From contig WBVU01000017.1 in NCBI GenBank assembly GCA_009192285.1, forward strand, positions 248,001 to 312,000: a stretch of DNA of 64,000 nucleotides. The letters run 5' to 3'. How positions within the stretch are numbered: position 1 is the stretch's first letter; every line of letters begins with the position of its first letter. Shown piece after piece: positions 22,785 through 33,433 of this stretch. Origin of the DNA: Morchella semilibera (lineage: Eukaryota > Ascomycota > Pezizomycetes > Pezizales > Morchellaceae). Under the pieces are notes generated by a model. It was not told where the DNA came from and did no database searches. It saw only the letters and a list, made by a program, of their open reading frames with translations. A program made the translations under genes and the position numbers.

Positions 22785-24206
22785 TCAAACATCGGTATTT
22801 CTCACATAGCCCTGTTGATCCAAACCGTACCTATTCATCAACTGCCCTATATTGCGAAGATTAAACTGTGTATCAAGGTCTGCCTTCAGTCTGAGAAAAC
22901 GAATTTCCCACGTGTCATCCTCCCGACTTTCAATCGTCGCGTTTTTATAAGTCCGCGCCGCCAGCTCCGCCAAGAACTTCCAGTACAGCAGGTGCCCGCC
23001 AGCGCCGTCGACGGGCGTGAAACCGCCCATCAGGTCGCTGACAAAATAGCTCCACCCCATCAGGCCCCCTCCCGGCGTCGTCACCTTCCGCCAGATACCC
23101 CTTGCGAAATTCATGCTGAAGATGCCGTTGTTTGTCCTCTTGAGCGGGTACCAGACGCCCATGAAGCAGCGGTTTTGCCATGCGTTCAGTATCCACGTTC
23201 GACGTTGCGTGCGATATATGGCCGGGTCCGCGTGGCGTCGTATGCCGCGGGCTTTTGATCGCCTGTTGAACGGTACCTGTGACATGTAGAACTGGTCCAT
23301 GAGGAGAGCGATAAAATGGATCCTCCCCACCACCAACGGATCTATCGGTTGCAGGCGTCTTGCAAAGCTCATGATGGGCTCGTACTTGAACCTATAGGTC
23401 ATGGCCCAAGCATGATAAAAATCCTCCACCGAAAGCAAGTCGTCGACCGGGAACTCTATAGATTCCAGCTCAGTATTATGGTTAAGCCGGAAGTCAAGCT
23501 CTGACTCGTCCTTTAGCCTAGCATAAAGCTGCGGGTCGTACCAGTTAAGGGTGTACGTGAAGTCAGCCACGACCTTCCTATAGAACCTGCGAAAGCCTTG
23601 AAAGAACAAGTGATTTGCCCTGAACTGGGGTATGTCTGTTATCTGCATGAACAGAGTGGTCCGCCTCTGATTCTCAAGGCGCTCGTAAATAGTGCGGAAC
23701 AAGGTGTTCCGCGATTGTCGAGGGATTCGCGATTGTTGTTGGTACCGCTGGAATATCAGGACCTCTATTGCGTACTGCATACAGGCTGCCGTGACCCCGA
23801 CGCAGCCGCTGTGCCGTATAATGCGGGCACCTAGGTAGGCAAGGAGCGGGCCCAAGTTGAGTCTGAAGATGTTGTTTACTTGTGGGCATATTGTCCTGAC
23901 CCAAAGGAGCTCTTCAAAACTTTGGCAAGCTTGAAGAATTCTTAGGAGAACATCGTTTGGTAGAACTGCTAAAAGTGCCAGATCTATTCCCCCGGCTAAC
24001 CCTCTCAAGTGAGCGGGCATATTACGTGGCGGCGGCGGTGGCGGCGGCGGCGGTGGTGGATCTGGGAGGGGTGTAACCTGTTGAAAGGGGCAAGGCAGGG
24101 GCGGTATGGGTTGGAAGGGGTCGAATGGAGGAGGAGGTGGTGGTGGAACCGGCGGAACCGGAAGTGGGACTATAGGGATCACACCTGGGGCCGGTACGGC
24201 AGCCAT
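22785..24206 (-). CDS. F-box-like protein with polyproline N-terminus
   Basis: Single-exon frame of 473 residues. Residues 1-60 are almost wholly proline-rich, with runs of seven and eleven prolines. Residues about 72-115 (LALLAVLPNDVLLRILQACQ, then FEELLWVRTICPQVNNIF) resemble an F-box, the helical motif that binds Skp1 in SCF ubiquitin ligases. The rest is helical, rich in Arg, Phe and Tyr, and I do not recognise it. The frame stays open with even codon use over 1.4 kb, so the gene is probably real. An open frame on the opposite strand (22494-23258) is its shadow. A substrate-recognition role is inference from the F-box-like segment only. Confidence 0.7.
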   Translation of the reverse strand: MAAVPAPGVIPIVPLPVPPVPPPPPPPFDPFQPIPPLPCPFQQVTPLPDPPPPPPPPPPPRNMPAHLRGLAGGIDLALLAVLPNDVLLRILQACQSFEELLWVRTICPQVNNIFRLNLGPLLAYLGARIIRHSGCVGVTAACMQYAIEVLIFQRYQQQSRIPRQSRNTLFRTIYERLENQRRTTLFMQITDIPQFRANHLFFQGFRRFYRKVVADFTYTLNWYDPQLYARLKDESELDFRLNHNTELESIEFPVDDLLSVEDFYHAWAMTYRFKYEPIMSFARRLQPIDPLVVGRIHFIALLMDQFYMSQVPFNRRSKARGIRRHADPAIYRTQRRTWILNAWQNRCFMGVWYPLKRTNNGIFSMNFARGIWRKVTTPGGGLMGWSYFVSDLMGGFTPVDGAGGHLLYWKFLAELAARTYKNATIESREDDTWEIRFLRLKADLDTQFNLRNIGQLMNRYGLDQQGYVRNTDV

Positions 24207-24606
24207 TGCAGATACAAAACTCAGTGTTTAAGTGTAATTATTGGACTGGGCGTGCCATAAATCTTTATCAACAGACCTTGACCACAATCGCGCGCTGGCG
24301 GAGGGCCGACCATTTATATGTCGACTCACTGTGACAAAGGGATCGTGTACCAACAAAGGGCGGAGACAATGGTAACTATTACGGTGCACAAAGAAAAAAA
24401 TAAATAGGCTGGTGATAGGTCATCACCCATGGTAGTTGGAATAGAGGTCTCTCTTTGTTTTAGAGTGTAGGTATGTTTTGATGGATAATGGGATTTGGAC
24501 CTCCTTAATAGGTACTAAAAAGAGTAGTAAATAAAATAGATCCATACAAAGAGAATAATCATCAGATATCTCGAATCGGGAAGACGAATCCAAATAAGGG
24601 AACTAT

Positions 24607-24662
24607 CTTCCGGATACGGAAAGAAGCTGATCATGATAGGTCAGCTTTCTTTATCTGGAAAG
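24607..24662. repeat. Imperfect inverted repeat (hairpin)
   Basis: Arms of about 25 bp (CTTCCGGATACGGAAAGAAG against CTTTCCAGATAAAGAAAG read on the other strand) around a short loop containing ATCATGAT. It may be a fold-back transposon remnant; no target duplication identified. Confidence 0.45.
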
Positions 24663-24793
24663 CAATGGTGGTGGGGCGGGTGTGTGGGGTCGGGGTCGAA
24701 TATGACGATAATGAAGAGATCAAGATATCTAGATCCATAGATTCGAGATAAGATTACAGCTCTCTTGGTTAGGGCAGCCTCTCGATTAGAGCA

Positions 24794-24810
24794 TCATGAA
24801 ATATCACTCG
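24794..24810 (+). promoter_or_regulatory. Dispersed 17-bp motif, site 6
   Basis: Reads TCATG, AAA spacer, TATCACTCG. Exact consensus match. Confidence 0.5.
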
Positions 24811-25094
24811 GCTGTATTCCACGCCTAAGATAGTTTTCCTCTATCAGGGGGAGGGAAAGAAATATCCAGCACACATAGAGACTGCATTTTATTTTCCAGA
24901 AGTCAGTTGGGCTCTGGATATACAATTATGGAATGCTTAGCATTGTTTTCCTAGGCATATTGATTGATATGAGGAGCCTGCCTGTTACCTGAGGTAGGAA
25001 TCCTGCTGTTACTGATCCCAGTCACGATAAGAAACAAAATACCCTTTCAAACCCTGCATTTATTGATTTGGTTTCTATCTACTAAGAACCACCC

Positions 25095-26191
25095 CTACTT
25101 CCTCCTCTTATCCCCCTTACTCGCGTCCTTAAACTCCCTCACCACGATTGAGCATTCAATCTCCTTACACAGCTGCTTCCTCCGATCCTTCTCTAGCTTC
25201 TCCAGGAACGTCAGCCCACTCGCCCTCTCCACGACCTCTACCGGCACCTCAAACTCCGTCAACTTGACCCCATTCCCAATCACCGCATTCGGTAACACAA
25301 ACGCACCCACCGCCACCTTTCCCCCCACCGCCCCGTCCTCCGCCACAATAACCTTATAGAAGTGCGTCGGGACCGCGATATTCGGCGGGTCGCCAATAAC
25401 CTCATACGAGACGCGCCACTTGCCATCCGGGTGCTGCCTCGGCAGGTACAGCGGCCCCGTGATGATGCGCACACTGGGGTACTTTCCCGTCAGCCGCCGG
25501 CAAAAGTCCTCAAAGTGCGCCCAGTAGTCGCGGTTGAAGCCCTGCCCGACCTGTGGACACATGTTGCTGAGGTAGAAGGTCTCGTCCATGGCGGTCTGCG
25601 AGAACTTTGCGTCGGCGGCGGGGGCCTGGTGCCCACGGTCGTACCCTGAGCGGAAGTAGTCCTTGAGGAGCCCACGGTAGGGAGCGGGGATGGACAGGTC
25701 TTCGAGGAACTTGCTGTTGCCACGGTCGCCGTCGCGGGAGGAGAGGGATTCGGGGGTGATGTGTTCGGCGACCTAGGGGTGTGTTAGTAGAGAGAAAGGA
25801 GGAGGAAAGAGGGAAGGTACCCAGTGGGGATTACGGGTGCGGCGATCATAGGAAGAGACGTAGAGCTTACGGGTGGCTAAGTCGGCGACGGGACCGGGGA
25901 ATCCTGCGCTGCGTTAACACCAGTTTCGGGGGGGGGGGGGGGGGGAGGGGTGACAGATCGGTATTTCTACTCACCATATTGGAAGAGCCCAGCGGGGTCC
26001 ACGGGACTTGGGCCGCTATCTTCAGGCTTCCGTTGTACAGGGTGCTTTGATACAACGCCGATGGGGACAGCAGCAGCAGCAGAAGGTACGGTACTAGGCT
26101 TACTCTTAAGGCCAGAAAAGTAGAGGGCGGAAGCGGCAGCACCGGTCGCAGCAGAGGCGGCAGCAATAATTCCGAGTGTGAATTTCGACAT
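25095..26191 (-). CDS. NUC1: Mitochondrial endonuclease G (NUC1)
   Basis: Predicted 325 residues from three exons: 26191-25975, 25903-25821 and 25772-25095. DNA/RNA non-specific nuclease of the beta-beta-alpha-metal family. The DRGH active site is at about 145-148 (catalytic His148), and the metal-binding Asn lies in MCPQVGQGFNRDYW. The N-terminus has an Ala-rich hydrophobic segment (LGIIAAASAATGAAASALYF), as in Nuc1/EndoG proteins anchored in the mitochondrial inner membrane or intermembrane space. Members degrade nucleic acid during mitochondrial turnover and apoptosis-like death. The length matches the family. A 17-base G run lies inside the first intron. Confidence 0.93.
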
Positions 26192-27928
26192 GACGGGCTT
26201 GGTTGGTCGAGGGTTCGGGCTCGGGATTCGGATTCAAAGGGAAGAAAAGATTTGAGGGATTCGAAAATCTGGGGATGGATTTGTGTGTGTGTGTGTGTTA
26301 CACACCCTTGCCCCGCCGTTGAAATGGGTTAGCGTGGGGGGGGGGGGGGGGGGGGGGAGGGGATCAAGAAGAAGAAGCAAGGGATGGAAAGTACCCTGGG
26401 GGTGAACACATTCGACAAACGCTGGAATGTGAAGGTGAGACAGTTACTGATAGAGAGAAGAGGGAGAGAGGCATTTAGTGGTGTCAGCTGTAAGACTGAC
26501 AGGGAACGACTTGTAGATAGATCACAGACAGGCAGACAGAGAAAGAGAAAGTGTGTGTATAGTAGGTACTCTACTTGATTAATTAATACAATAAAATCAT
26601 GTAATGTCTAATGCCATGTGCTTTACCGTACTCACATGTTGAGAGATAGTGAGTGAGAGAGGACCACTGATAGCCCTTTGTGTACTCGTTTACCACGAAA
26701 AAGAACCAGAAGATGCAAGTGACTGAAATAGGGATAATTTACAGGAGAGATCATCGCCAGTCCATACAAATTATCCTTGGTTCCTATGGTGGTAAACGAG
26801 TAGAATTGTAGTATGGATGACTACAGTACCTACATCATGTATGTATGTCGATACAGAATTAAACCCAAGACCCTTGTGCTCTATCTAGATAGGATCGAAG
26901 GGTATGCAGTGGATCCAGATAGCATGATTCTGGAAGCGAGAACCCTACATGATACTACAGGTACTCATACATTACATGGACCTAAAACCCATCAAGTGGT
27001 TTGAAAAACTAATCTACATACTCCACTCCACATAGTTCTACATACTATCACTGCACTGCAGGCTACCCGTTATAAGGGAGTGGGGGCCTACATGTACTCC
27101 AGCTCACATTCTCATACCATGGTCAAACGTCGGATGCAGTGGCTGTTGGGATAGAGTAGGTAAACCTTCCTGCATTAAAAAGTAAGCTTCGACAATAACC
27201 GGCCTGCAGTTAATCAGACTTCAGTCAACCCAGTCTAGTCAATCAGTCGGTGTGTAGCCGCAGCAACGGGGCAATTGCAGCCCCACGATTACCATTTCCA
27301 AAAATCTACCCATCCAGGTTCCCACACTACCACCACCACCACCACCACACTGAGTTTGCCTCCCCCCCGGATCGACGTAAGGTACTTCTACCTATCCAGA
27401 AGGGTGTCCACAATCATGGCTGCTGTGTGTATGTACTCATACATTCATTCTCCATCATCCCCCCTCCTCCCCCCCTATCCCCAATATTTGTAAAGAAGGA
27501 CCCCCCTTCATTTATTTCCCCCCTTCTTCTTCTTCTGCTTTTTTCTCCCATCTCCATCCGTTGCCCATTATCCTGCTTTGATTTACCGATCTGAGTTGAG
27601 TTGCGATAAACATCCTTGCAAATAGGAAACAACTGCGTTGCTTTGGATCGAGCAGAAGAAGCAACTCTGCCAACCATCCTTTTTGGTGTTGCTGCCCCCC
27701 CCCCCCGCACTCCATTCCATTCCACTGGCACAAAAATTTTCCGAACGAGAAAGCAAAAAAAAGTGAAGCTTCCGTTTAGCCCTTAGAGTAGCTACCACCA
27801 CTAGCCTCTCTCTCTCCCCCCCCCCCCGGCCCCCTTCATCGAATCGGTGGGTAATACTATATCGTCGATTATCATCGTCCTTCAGCCTAGATCAACAGCT
27901 TTTTTTTCTTTTTTCTGCATCCATCAAT
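26192..27928. other. Divergent spacer with small MITE
   Basis: Promoters of NUC1 and of the zinc transporter, plus about 1 kb between them. It holds a GT microsatellite near 26282-26299, a long G homopolymer at about 26336-26357, a fold-back element at 26685-26800, TACATGTA at 27089, and pyrimidine-rich leader sequence before the transporter. No gene seen. Confidence 0.6.
26685..26800. mobile_element. TA-flanked fold-back MITE (Tc1/mariner type)
   Basis: 116-bp element with terminal inverted repeats CTCGTTTACCAC at the left and its complement at the right, flanked on both sides by TA (26683-26684 and 26801-26802). A second inner inverted pair, GGATAATTT / AAATTATCC, extends the fold-back. 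TA duplication and size fit a non-autonomous Tc1/mariner-type element. No source transposase is in the window. Confidence 0.65.
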
Positions 27929-29379
27929 ATGGCTGACGACAAAACTGGCTGGATCCTGGCTTGCGCGAGCGGCCTCGCCTGTGGTATATATTCTCCTGTT
28001 CCTCTGATCTAAATAAACCTGCCACTCGATCACTGACACCCCCCTCTCACTGCAGTTGTTGGCTCGTCCATAATATGCCTGGACCTTCTAACGCGGCAAG
28101 TTCCGCGGTGGAAGCATTTCAGTATCCGTGAGTCCACGACGTTCCTCTCTGCGTCGCTGTCGCTGTCGTTTGGCGTTATGGTATGTTCTTAACCTTCTTT
28201 GCTATCTTATATGCAATATATGCAATGCTAACAAGCCCCAAGTTCTACAGCGCCCTATACGGAATGCTCCCCAAGGCGCACAGCTACTTCCTCACGGACC
28301 TATCCTCCAGTGCTGCCGCCTATGCAACCATCGGCTGCTTCCTCGCTGGGGTCGCTGGGTTGCAGCTCGTCTCTGACACGCTACACCACCTGCTTCCCAG
28401 TAGTATTGTCAACTGTGAGGAGCACTCCGGCTCCTCCTCTGAATCCAAGCTTCCCCCCTCGGACAGGGACCTTGAGGTTGGAGGAGGAGGGAGAGGAGGC
28501 CAACACCACCATCATCTCCACCATCACGACCACAGCCGTGATGAGGAAGAGGAGGGGCCAGAGGAGACTACACCGTTGCTGCCCCCACAGCTCCTCAGGA
28601 AACCGAGTATCAAACAGAAGCTCAGCGGGTTCGTAAAGTGTACGGCCGACGGCACTTGCTATGGCTATACAGATCATTTCTGCGAGCAGTCTTGTAACCC
28701 GGAGACACTACTGCCAACCCCTTCCACAGCCTCTTCCATCAGCGCCGACATCACCGACTCCACTCCGACCATCGCCTCTGGTAGCCGCACCCCTCCCCCT
28801 CCCCCTCCACCCACATCTCAACCACCACAGCATGCCCGCCATTCCCACGTGCATACCTCACCGGCAACAACCACCACCCCTGGCCACCACCACGTCACAA
28901 ATAATAAATTCCTCAGCATCGGCGTACAGACCTCCCTTGCAATCGCACTCCACAAGATCCCAGAAGGCTTCATCACCTACGCGACTAACCACGCATCACC
29001 GTCGCTGGGGCTATCGGTGTTTCTGGCACTATTTATCCATAACATCGCCGAGGGGTTCATCATGGCCCTTCCGCTGTTCCTGGCCTTGCGGAGTCGCGTA
29101 AAGGCCGTTGCGTGTGCGTCTGTGCTCGGCGGGCTGTCACAGCCGCTGGGAGCTGGGCTGGCGGCACTGGCGATGAGGAAGGGTAGTGGGGGAGAGGAGG
29201 AAGGGGGAGTGGCATATGGAGTGTTGTTTGCGGGAACTGCCGGAGTTATGGCGAGTGTGGGGGTCGCGCTATTTGTGCAGGCGGTTGCGCTGAAGCATGG
29301 GAGTAGGGTGCCGTTTGTGTTTGGGTTTGTGGGGATGGGCGTGTTGGGGTTGAGCTTTGCGCTCACGGCGGATAGGTAG
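27929..29379 (+). CDS. ZIP zinc transporter (Zrt3-like)
   Basis: Predicted 438 residues from three exons: 27929-27983, 28056-28180 and 28243-29379. The first intron follows GLACG and the second follows SFGVM; the acceptor giving FYSALYGMLPKAHSYF was chosen because it restores the family sequence. Several transmembrane helices are evident. The long central loop carries a His-rich block (HHHHLHHHDH) and further His pairs, typical zinc-sensing loops. The ZIP signature helices IALHKIPEGF and LFIHNIAEGFIMALP, which line the metal path, are intact. By family this moves zinc into the cytosol; yeast Zrt3 releases vacuolar zinc. Assignment to the Zrt3 branch is inferred from overall layout and is less sure than the ZIP call. 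Confidence 0.87.
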
Positions 29380-29862
29380 CTAGGGAGCTGGTGCTTTGAG
29401 TACCGGCAGAGAAGGGTATGTACGATATGTATGTATGTAGGCTACATGTAGCTTGTTAGTTCTCTCCCTGCCTGGCTTCATTCATGTGTGGTTTTTTGTG
29501 CATGTGTTTGGTTCTTTATTTTTTTATTTTGTTTTATTTTTTTATTATTATTAGGGCTCCTGGTTCTTCTTATTGGTTCTCCGGGTTCGGGTTTGGGGGC
29601 GCTTCTCAGCTGTACACACGCACGGATGGGCGGACGGCCGGTCGGCGCTCTTAAAATTGCGCCTCATACCTGTCATCGTCGTGGTTGGTGGAGTAGGAAA
29701 TATATACATGTGTAGTACGTAGTTGGTTGATCAATGACATGTCGTCCAGTTTCGAAAAACAAAAAAAACAGGTACTTGGGTGGGTGGTGTTTGAGAATGC
29801 GTGATGTACATACATACATACATGTCATGCTACATGTAGTGTAGCGCCCGGCTGGGTGGGGG

Positions 29863-29879
29863 CGAGTGATAGCCTGTGA
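29863..29879 (-). promoter_or_regulatory. Dispersed 17-bp motif, site 7
   Basis: On the minus strand reads TCACA, GGC spacer, TATCACTCG. Exact consensus match. Confidence 0.5.
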
Positions 29880-29923
29880 GTCGGCGGTTGTATGGTATGG
29901 AGCGGAACGTGTTGGGTGAGACA

Positions 29924-29940
29924 CGAGTGATGGGGTGTGA
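29924..29940 (-). promoter_or_regulatory. Dispersed 17-bp motif, site 8
   Basis: On the minus strand reads TCACA, CCC spacer, CATCACTCG. One mismatch; 61 bp from site 7 on the same strand. Confidence 0.4.
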
Positions 29941-30317
29941 TGGGCGGATCTGATCTACATTGATCTACATGTATCTTGGATGGTGGTGTGTATTGGGGTA
30001 ATGGGCGGTATTACATGTATATATCATGGTACCGAGTAGAGTAGAGAAGAGTAGAGTACTACGTACATGTGCTCCAGTGTGGGTTGACCGATTCAATGGA
30101 CCGCCTCTATATATATATATATTTGTTACGGTGTATCTAAAGCAACAATAGCCACCACCGCCGCCACCCCACCCCACCTCATCTACACCCACGCCTCACC
30201 AACCGACCAAAAAAAACCCCCAAGAGAAAAACGAGAGCGAACAAGAACAAGAACAAGACCGTCTCAATTCCCGCAGAACCACTATACAACATCTACCCCC
30301 CCCCCCCATCCCGCAAA

Positions 30318-30732
30318 CTACAGCGCCGGGTCCGTCTTGATCCGCGCAATGTACGCCGCCGACACCACGTTCCACGCCGCCATGTACTTCTGCAGGCAGT
30401 TTGTCAAGCACGCCGTCTCACCCGCCGACAGGCTGCTCCCGGGCTTTGGGACGCACTTCTCGAAGCACTTTTCGTTGATTTTCTGCCTGCGCGTTAGCCC
30501 CTCTCTCTCTCTCTCTGCCCCGCGGGGGGGGGGGGTACCTCGATGAGCATGCGCGCGTTCTCGACGTTGGTCTCGTGGTGGATCGTCTGCATCAGTGCCT
30601 ACCCACCGCCGCTGCTGTTAGTCCATCAGTTCTCTCGGAGGGAGGGTGAGGGGGTGAGGGGGGAGGTACCTGCTTGCGCTCATCTTTGCTCGAGCCCGGG
30701 TTTAGCCCGAGGGCGCTGCCAATGTTGGACAT
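30318..30732 (-). CDS. TIM13: Mitochondrial small TIM chaperone Tim13
   Basis: Predicted 95 residues from three exons: 30732-30670 (21 codons), 30598-30539 (20 codons) and 30482-30318. It has the twin CX3C motif (CFEKC and CLTNC, 14 residues apart) that forms two disulfides in the intermembrane space. The flanks NARMLIEKIN before, and QKYMAAWNVVSAAYIARI after, fit Tim13 better than Tim8, Tim9 or Tim10. With Tim8 it forms a hexameric chaperone that carries hydrophobic precursors across the intermembrane space. Introns are short (60 and 56 bp) and phase 0; the second contains a long G run. Confidence 0.9.
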
Positions 30733-31001
30733 TGTGTCGGTAGGTTTTGCGGGTTGCGGCTGTGGGTTGTGGTGGTGGGTATGAAAATATTTAATTATGG
30801 CTGTGACGCAACCGGGATATTATGTAGTCTCGGTCGGTTGCGTGCTGGGTGCTACGCAGGCGGGGGGTGGAACTGGGAATGGGTGCGGAGGGGGTTATTA
30901 CTACTGCTAGATAACTCTGCCCTAGCCGTGCCTTGGTAAGTGTAGAAGTAAGATTCCCAGCCCGTTAGCCGCCGGGGCCGCCACGACCGCATAGACCATG
31001 C

Positions 31002-31018
31002 CGAGTGATATCCCGTGA
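31002..31018 (-). promoter_or_regulatory. Dispersed 17-bp motif, site 9
   Basis: On the minus strand reads TCACG, GGA spacer, TATCACTCG. Exact consensus match, about 270 bp upstream of TIM13. Confidence 0.5.
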
Positions 31019-31133
31019 CGCAACACACTGCCGGCGGTGCGTGGTTTGATGGCGGTCGCGCTTTACAACGGCATGTAGTATCCAGCTTGTGTTGCCCATT
31101 TAGAAGCAACGTAGGGTCGACGTCGGCTTGACT

Positions 31134-31150
31134 CGAGTGATACTTCATGA
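31134..31150 (-). promoter_or_regulatory. Dispersed 17-bp motif, site 10
   Basis: On the minus strand reads TCATG, AAG spacer, TATCACTCG. Exact match, preceded on that strand by a GGTGGGGCGGTGGGGC-type G-rich run. Confidence 0.5.
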
Positions 31151-31773
31151 CCACCGCCCCACCGCCCCACCGGCCACAACGTCACATCACATCACATCAC
31201 AGCACGGTACAGTAAATACTCTAACACCCCACTGCCACCGCCTCTTCCCATTCATTCCAACCCACATCTAACTAAACTACGGCCACCACGTCGGGGGGTG
31301 GGGAGGATAAATAATCATTACCACTTTCGACACACAAGAGATAAAAAAGAAAAAGAAAAAGGAGATATAAAAAAAAAACCGTTAACACCGACCGACCACT
31401 AGACAGCAGTAGCAACAGCAGAAGATAGGCCCACCCTACATGTTTGGGGGAGTGGAGTAGAGTAGGGTACATGTACGTACTATGTGCACTGTACATGTAG
31501 AGGGGGTAGCTAGCTAGCTGGGCGCTCTGTCTAGACCGAACCAGACCAACCGGGCAGGACAAGATGCGAGACGAGACGAGACGGGAGTGGAGTGTCTGTC
31601 CTGCCCGGAATAATAAAAACCAACAAAAAGAGAAAAAGAAAAAAAAAACGCACATAAATCACAGAACAACCGCACAGCCAAAACGCAGCAAAAAAAGTCA
31701 AAAAACAAAAAGTAAAAATAAACACGCCTCGCGGCCCAACTTTTAAATCCTCCTCCTACTTTAGCCCTCCCGG

Positions 31774-33433
31774 TCACCTTCTCGCCCTCTTAGAACTCGA
31801 CTCACCCCGCTCACCCCGCTCGACATCCGACGCCACTGCCTGTCTCATCTTCCATGCCTTCCTGACATCCCCCTGCACGGCCACCAGTTGATCCTTATCC
31901 ACCGCATCCTTCACGCTCTCCATCACGCTCTCCACCGTGCTGATATGGTTCGCGTGCTTCTTGTCCTTGCGGAACCTCATGTATCTCCACCGCCCCTGCT
32001 TATCCATGGCGCACTCGACGATAGCGTCGTCCAGCGGGACGCCCATTCCCTTCAGCCCCTCCCACTCGTCCTCCTCCACGTGCATCTGCGCCCACTTCAT
32101 GTAGCCCTCCTCGCCCATGTACACGCTGAGGTTGAAGGTTGGCATTGCGTTCCAGTCGAGCTCCGGGGTGTCGCCGCGGTCGCTCTCCGCGCTCGAGGTT
32201 GGCGATGAGGGCGGGAGAATGGGGAACTCGAGGTTGAGGCGGAAGTCGATACTGTTTTCGGAGACAGGCTTCCACTTGATGATGTGTTCGTCTGTGCCGA
32301 ACTTGTAGGGCGTGGTGCGGCAGGTAAATATTAAGCCGTCGTTGCCATGGGGTAGCTTTGGCAAGATCATGTCAAACATCCATTGGATGCTGTAGCTGAA
32401 TTCCATCTTTTTGAACTCGACCTGGAAGGGGAAGAATTTGACCTCCTCTTTGAAGGTCTTGCAGAGGAGCCTGTAGGGCTTGTAGACGTTTTCCATGACG
32501 TACTGTTTGCGCGCGTGCAATTGACATTAGCAATCATCACCTCCCCCTTAGGAAAGTAGAGAAAAACTCACGCCCAACCGCTTATCCAGCATTTTGTGCA
32601 TCATGGGGCTGTTATCCAGCACCAGACAGTCAAAGACCAAGAAGCGCAGGAGCCTCTTTCCCCCCCCTATATTGTCGAGCACCAGCTCCCCGTCGATCAA
32701 GGTCTCTGTGTGGAATCTGCGGAACGTCTCGTCGCCCGGCAGTGGGAAGTGTAGATTCTGCACCCAGTAGTAGTCGTTTTTGCGGTCGATCAGGTAGTGC
32801 ACCTCCCTGTCGCCGTCGCGCGTAAAGTACAGCAGGCACCTGATTCCGTCGCTCTTCTCGCATAGGTAGTAGCTGCATTTCTATTTGTCAGCCTCCTGTC
32901 TGTAGGGAGTGGGGGAGAAGAGAAGGGGGAGCGAACTCAGTGCGCTTCAATTCCTCGAGGTGTCGCGCAGCGAACGAGACTGGCTGCGCGCCGGGAAAGC
33001 TGGTGCTTGTGCGCCCGAGCATGTCGGCCACCTCTTTGCGCAGCATACTCGCCAGCTTGTAGTCCGCTTTGATCCCTGGTATTTCAGGGACCGGCGATTC
33101 CACTGGCACTGCTGGCGGTGGAGGCGGTGGAGGCGGTGGTGGTAGGGGAGACCTAGGGGGGGGTACTGCGCGTGGCTGTTGGTCGCCTGCGGCGACTGGA
33201 GGGGGAGGTGTGGGGGAGGAAGGGTCAGAGGAAGTGGTTTCTTTGTTGGAGGATATTGCGCGTGGCTGTTGGTTAGCGGTGGAGCTCTGTGTGGAGGCCA
33301 GCCCGCGCCCTGCCTTGACACCGGGCACCCCAGGGACAGGCGAGTCTGTGGTGGCTAGCAGGGGTTGTGGAGGCGGGGGAGGTGAGGACACTGGGGAAGA
33401 AGGATTGGAGGTGGGATCTTGGGGGGAAGACAT
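31774..33433 (-). CDS. CEG1: mRNA guanylyltransferase (capping enzyme alpha subunit)
   Basis: Predicted 508 residues from three exons: 33433-32937, 32872-32572 and 32502-31774. The nucleotidyl-transfer motif EKSDGIR has its lysine at about residue 172, the residue that takes GMP from GTP before transfer to the 5' diphosphate of nascent mRNA. Downstream motifs are present: TLIDGELVLDN, LVFDCLV, NDGLIFTC and IIKWKP. The first donor (GTTCGC) was chosen because it restores LKRTDYYLCEKSDG. The C-terminus holds the OB-fold region and ends in a basic SSKRARR tail. Residues 1-115 form a Pro/Ser-rich extension in which SPVPxxPGxKA occurs twice (near residues 30 and 112). The true start could be later, but no better ATG precedes the second copy. 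Confidence 0.92.

Larger units (their letters stand above)
24207..25094. other. Spacer with hairpin
   Basis: Promoter of the F-box-like gene and 3' flank of NUC1. It contains an imperfect hairpin (24607-24662) and one 17-bp motif copy (24794-24810). No gene seen. Confidence 0.55.
29380..30317. other. Convergent spacer dense in short motifs
   Basis: Between the 3' ends of the zinc transporter and TIM13. In 940 bp it carries four TACATGTA sites (29443, 29831, 29966, 30012) and two minus-strand copies of the 17-bp motif (29863, 29924), as well as ACATACAT and TATATATA runs. No gene seen. Confidence 0.6.
30733..31773. other. Spacer upstream of TIM13
   Basis: TIM13 promoter and the 3' flank of the capping enzyme. 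It has two minus-strand 17-bp motif copies (31002, 31134) and TACATGTA at 31468 and 31492. No gene recognised. Confidence 0.55.

Noticed and set aside
22494-23258. 254-residue plus-strand frame
   Set aside because: Antisense shadow of the F-box-like gene; the protein lacks any family character.
27323-27349. CAC/ACC trinucleotide run as a coding His tract
   Set aside because: Lies upstream of the ZIP start in a pyrimidine-rich leader with no open gene around it; treated as a microsatellite.
29800-30120. ACATACAT, GAGTAGAG and TATATATA runs as a possible minisatellite or CRISPR-like array
   Set aside because: Units are short, imperfect and irregularly spaced; the genome is eukaryotic and no spacer-repeat structure exists.
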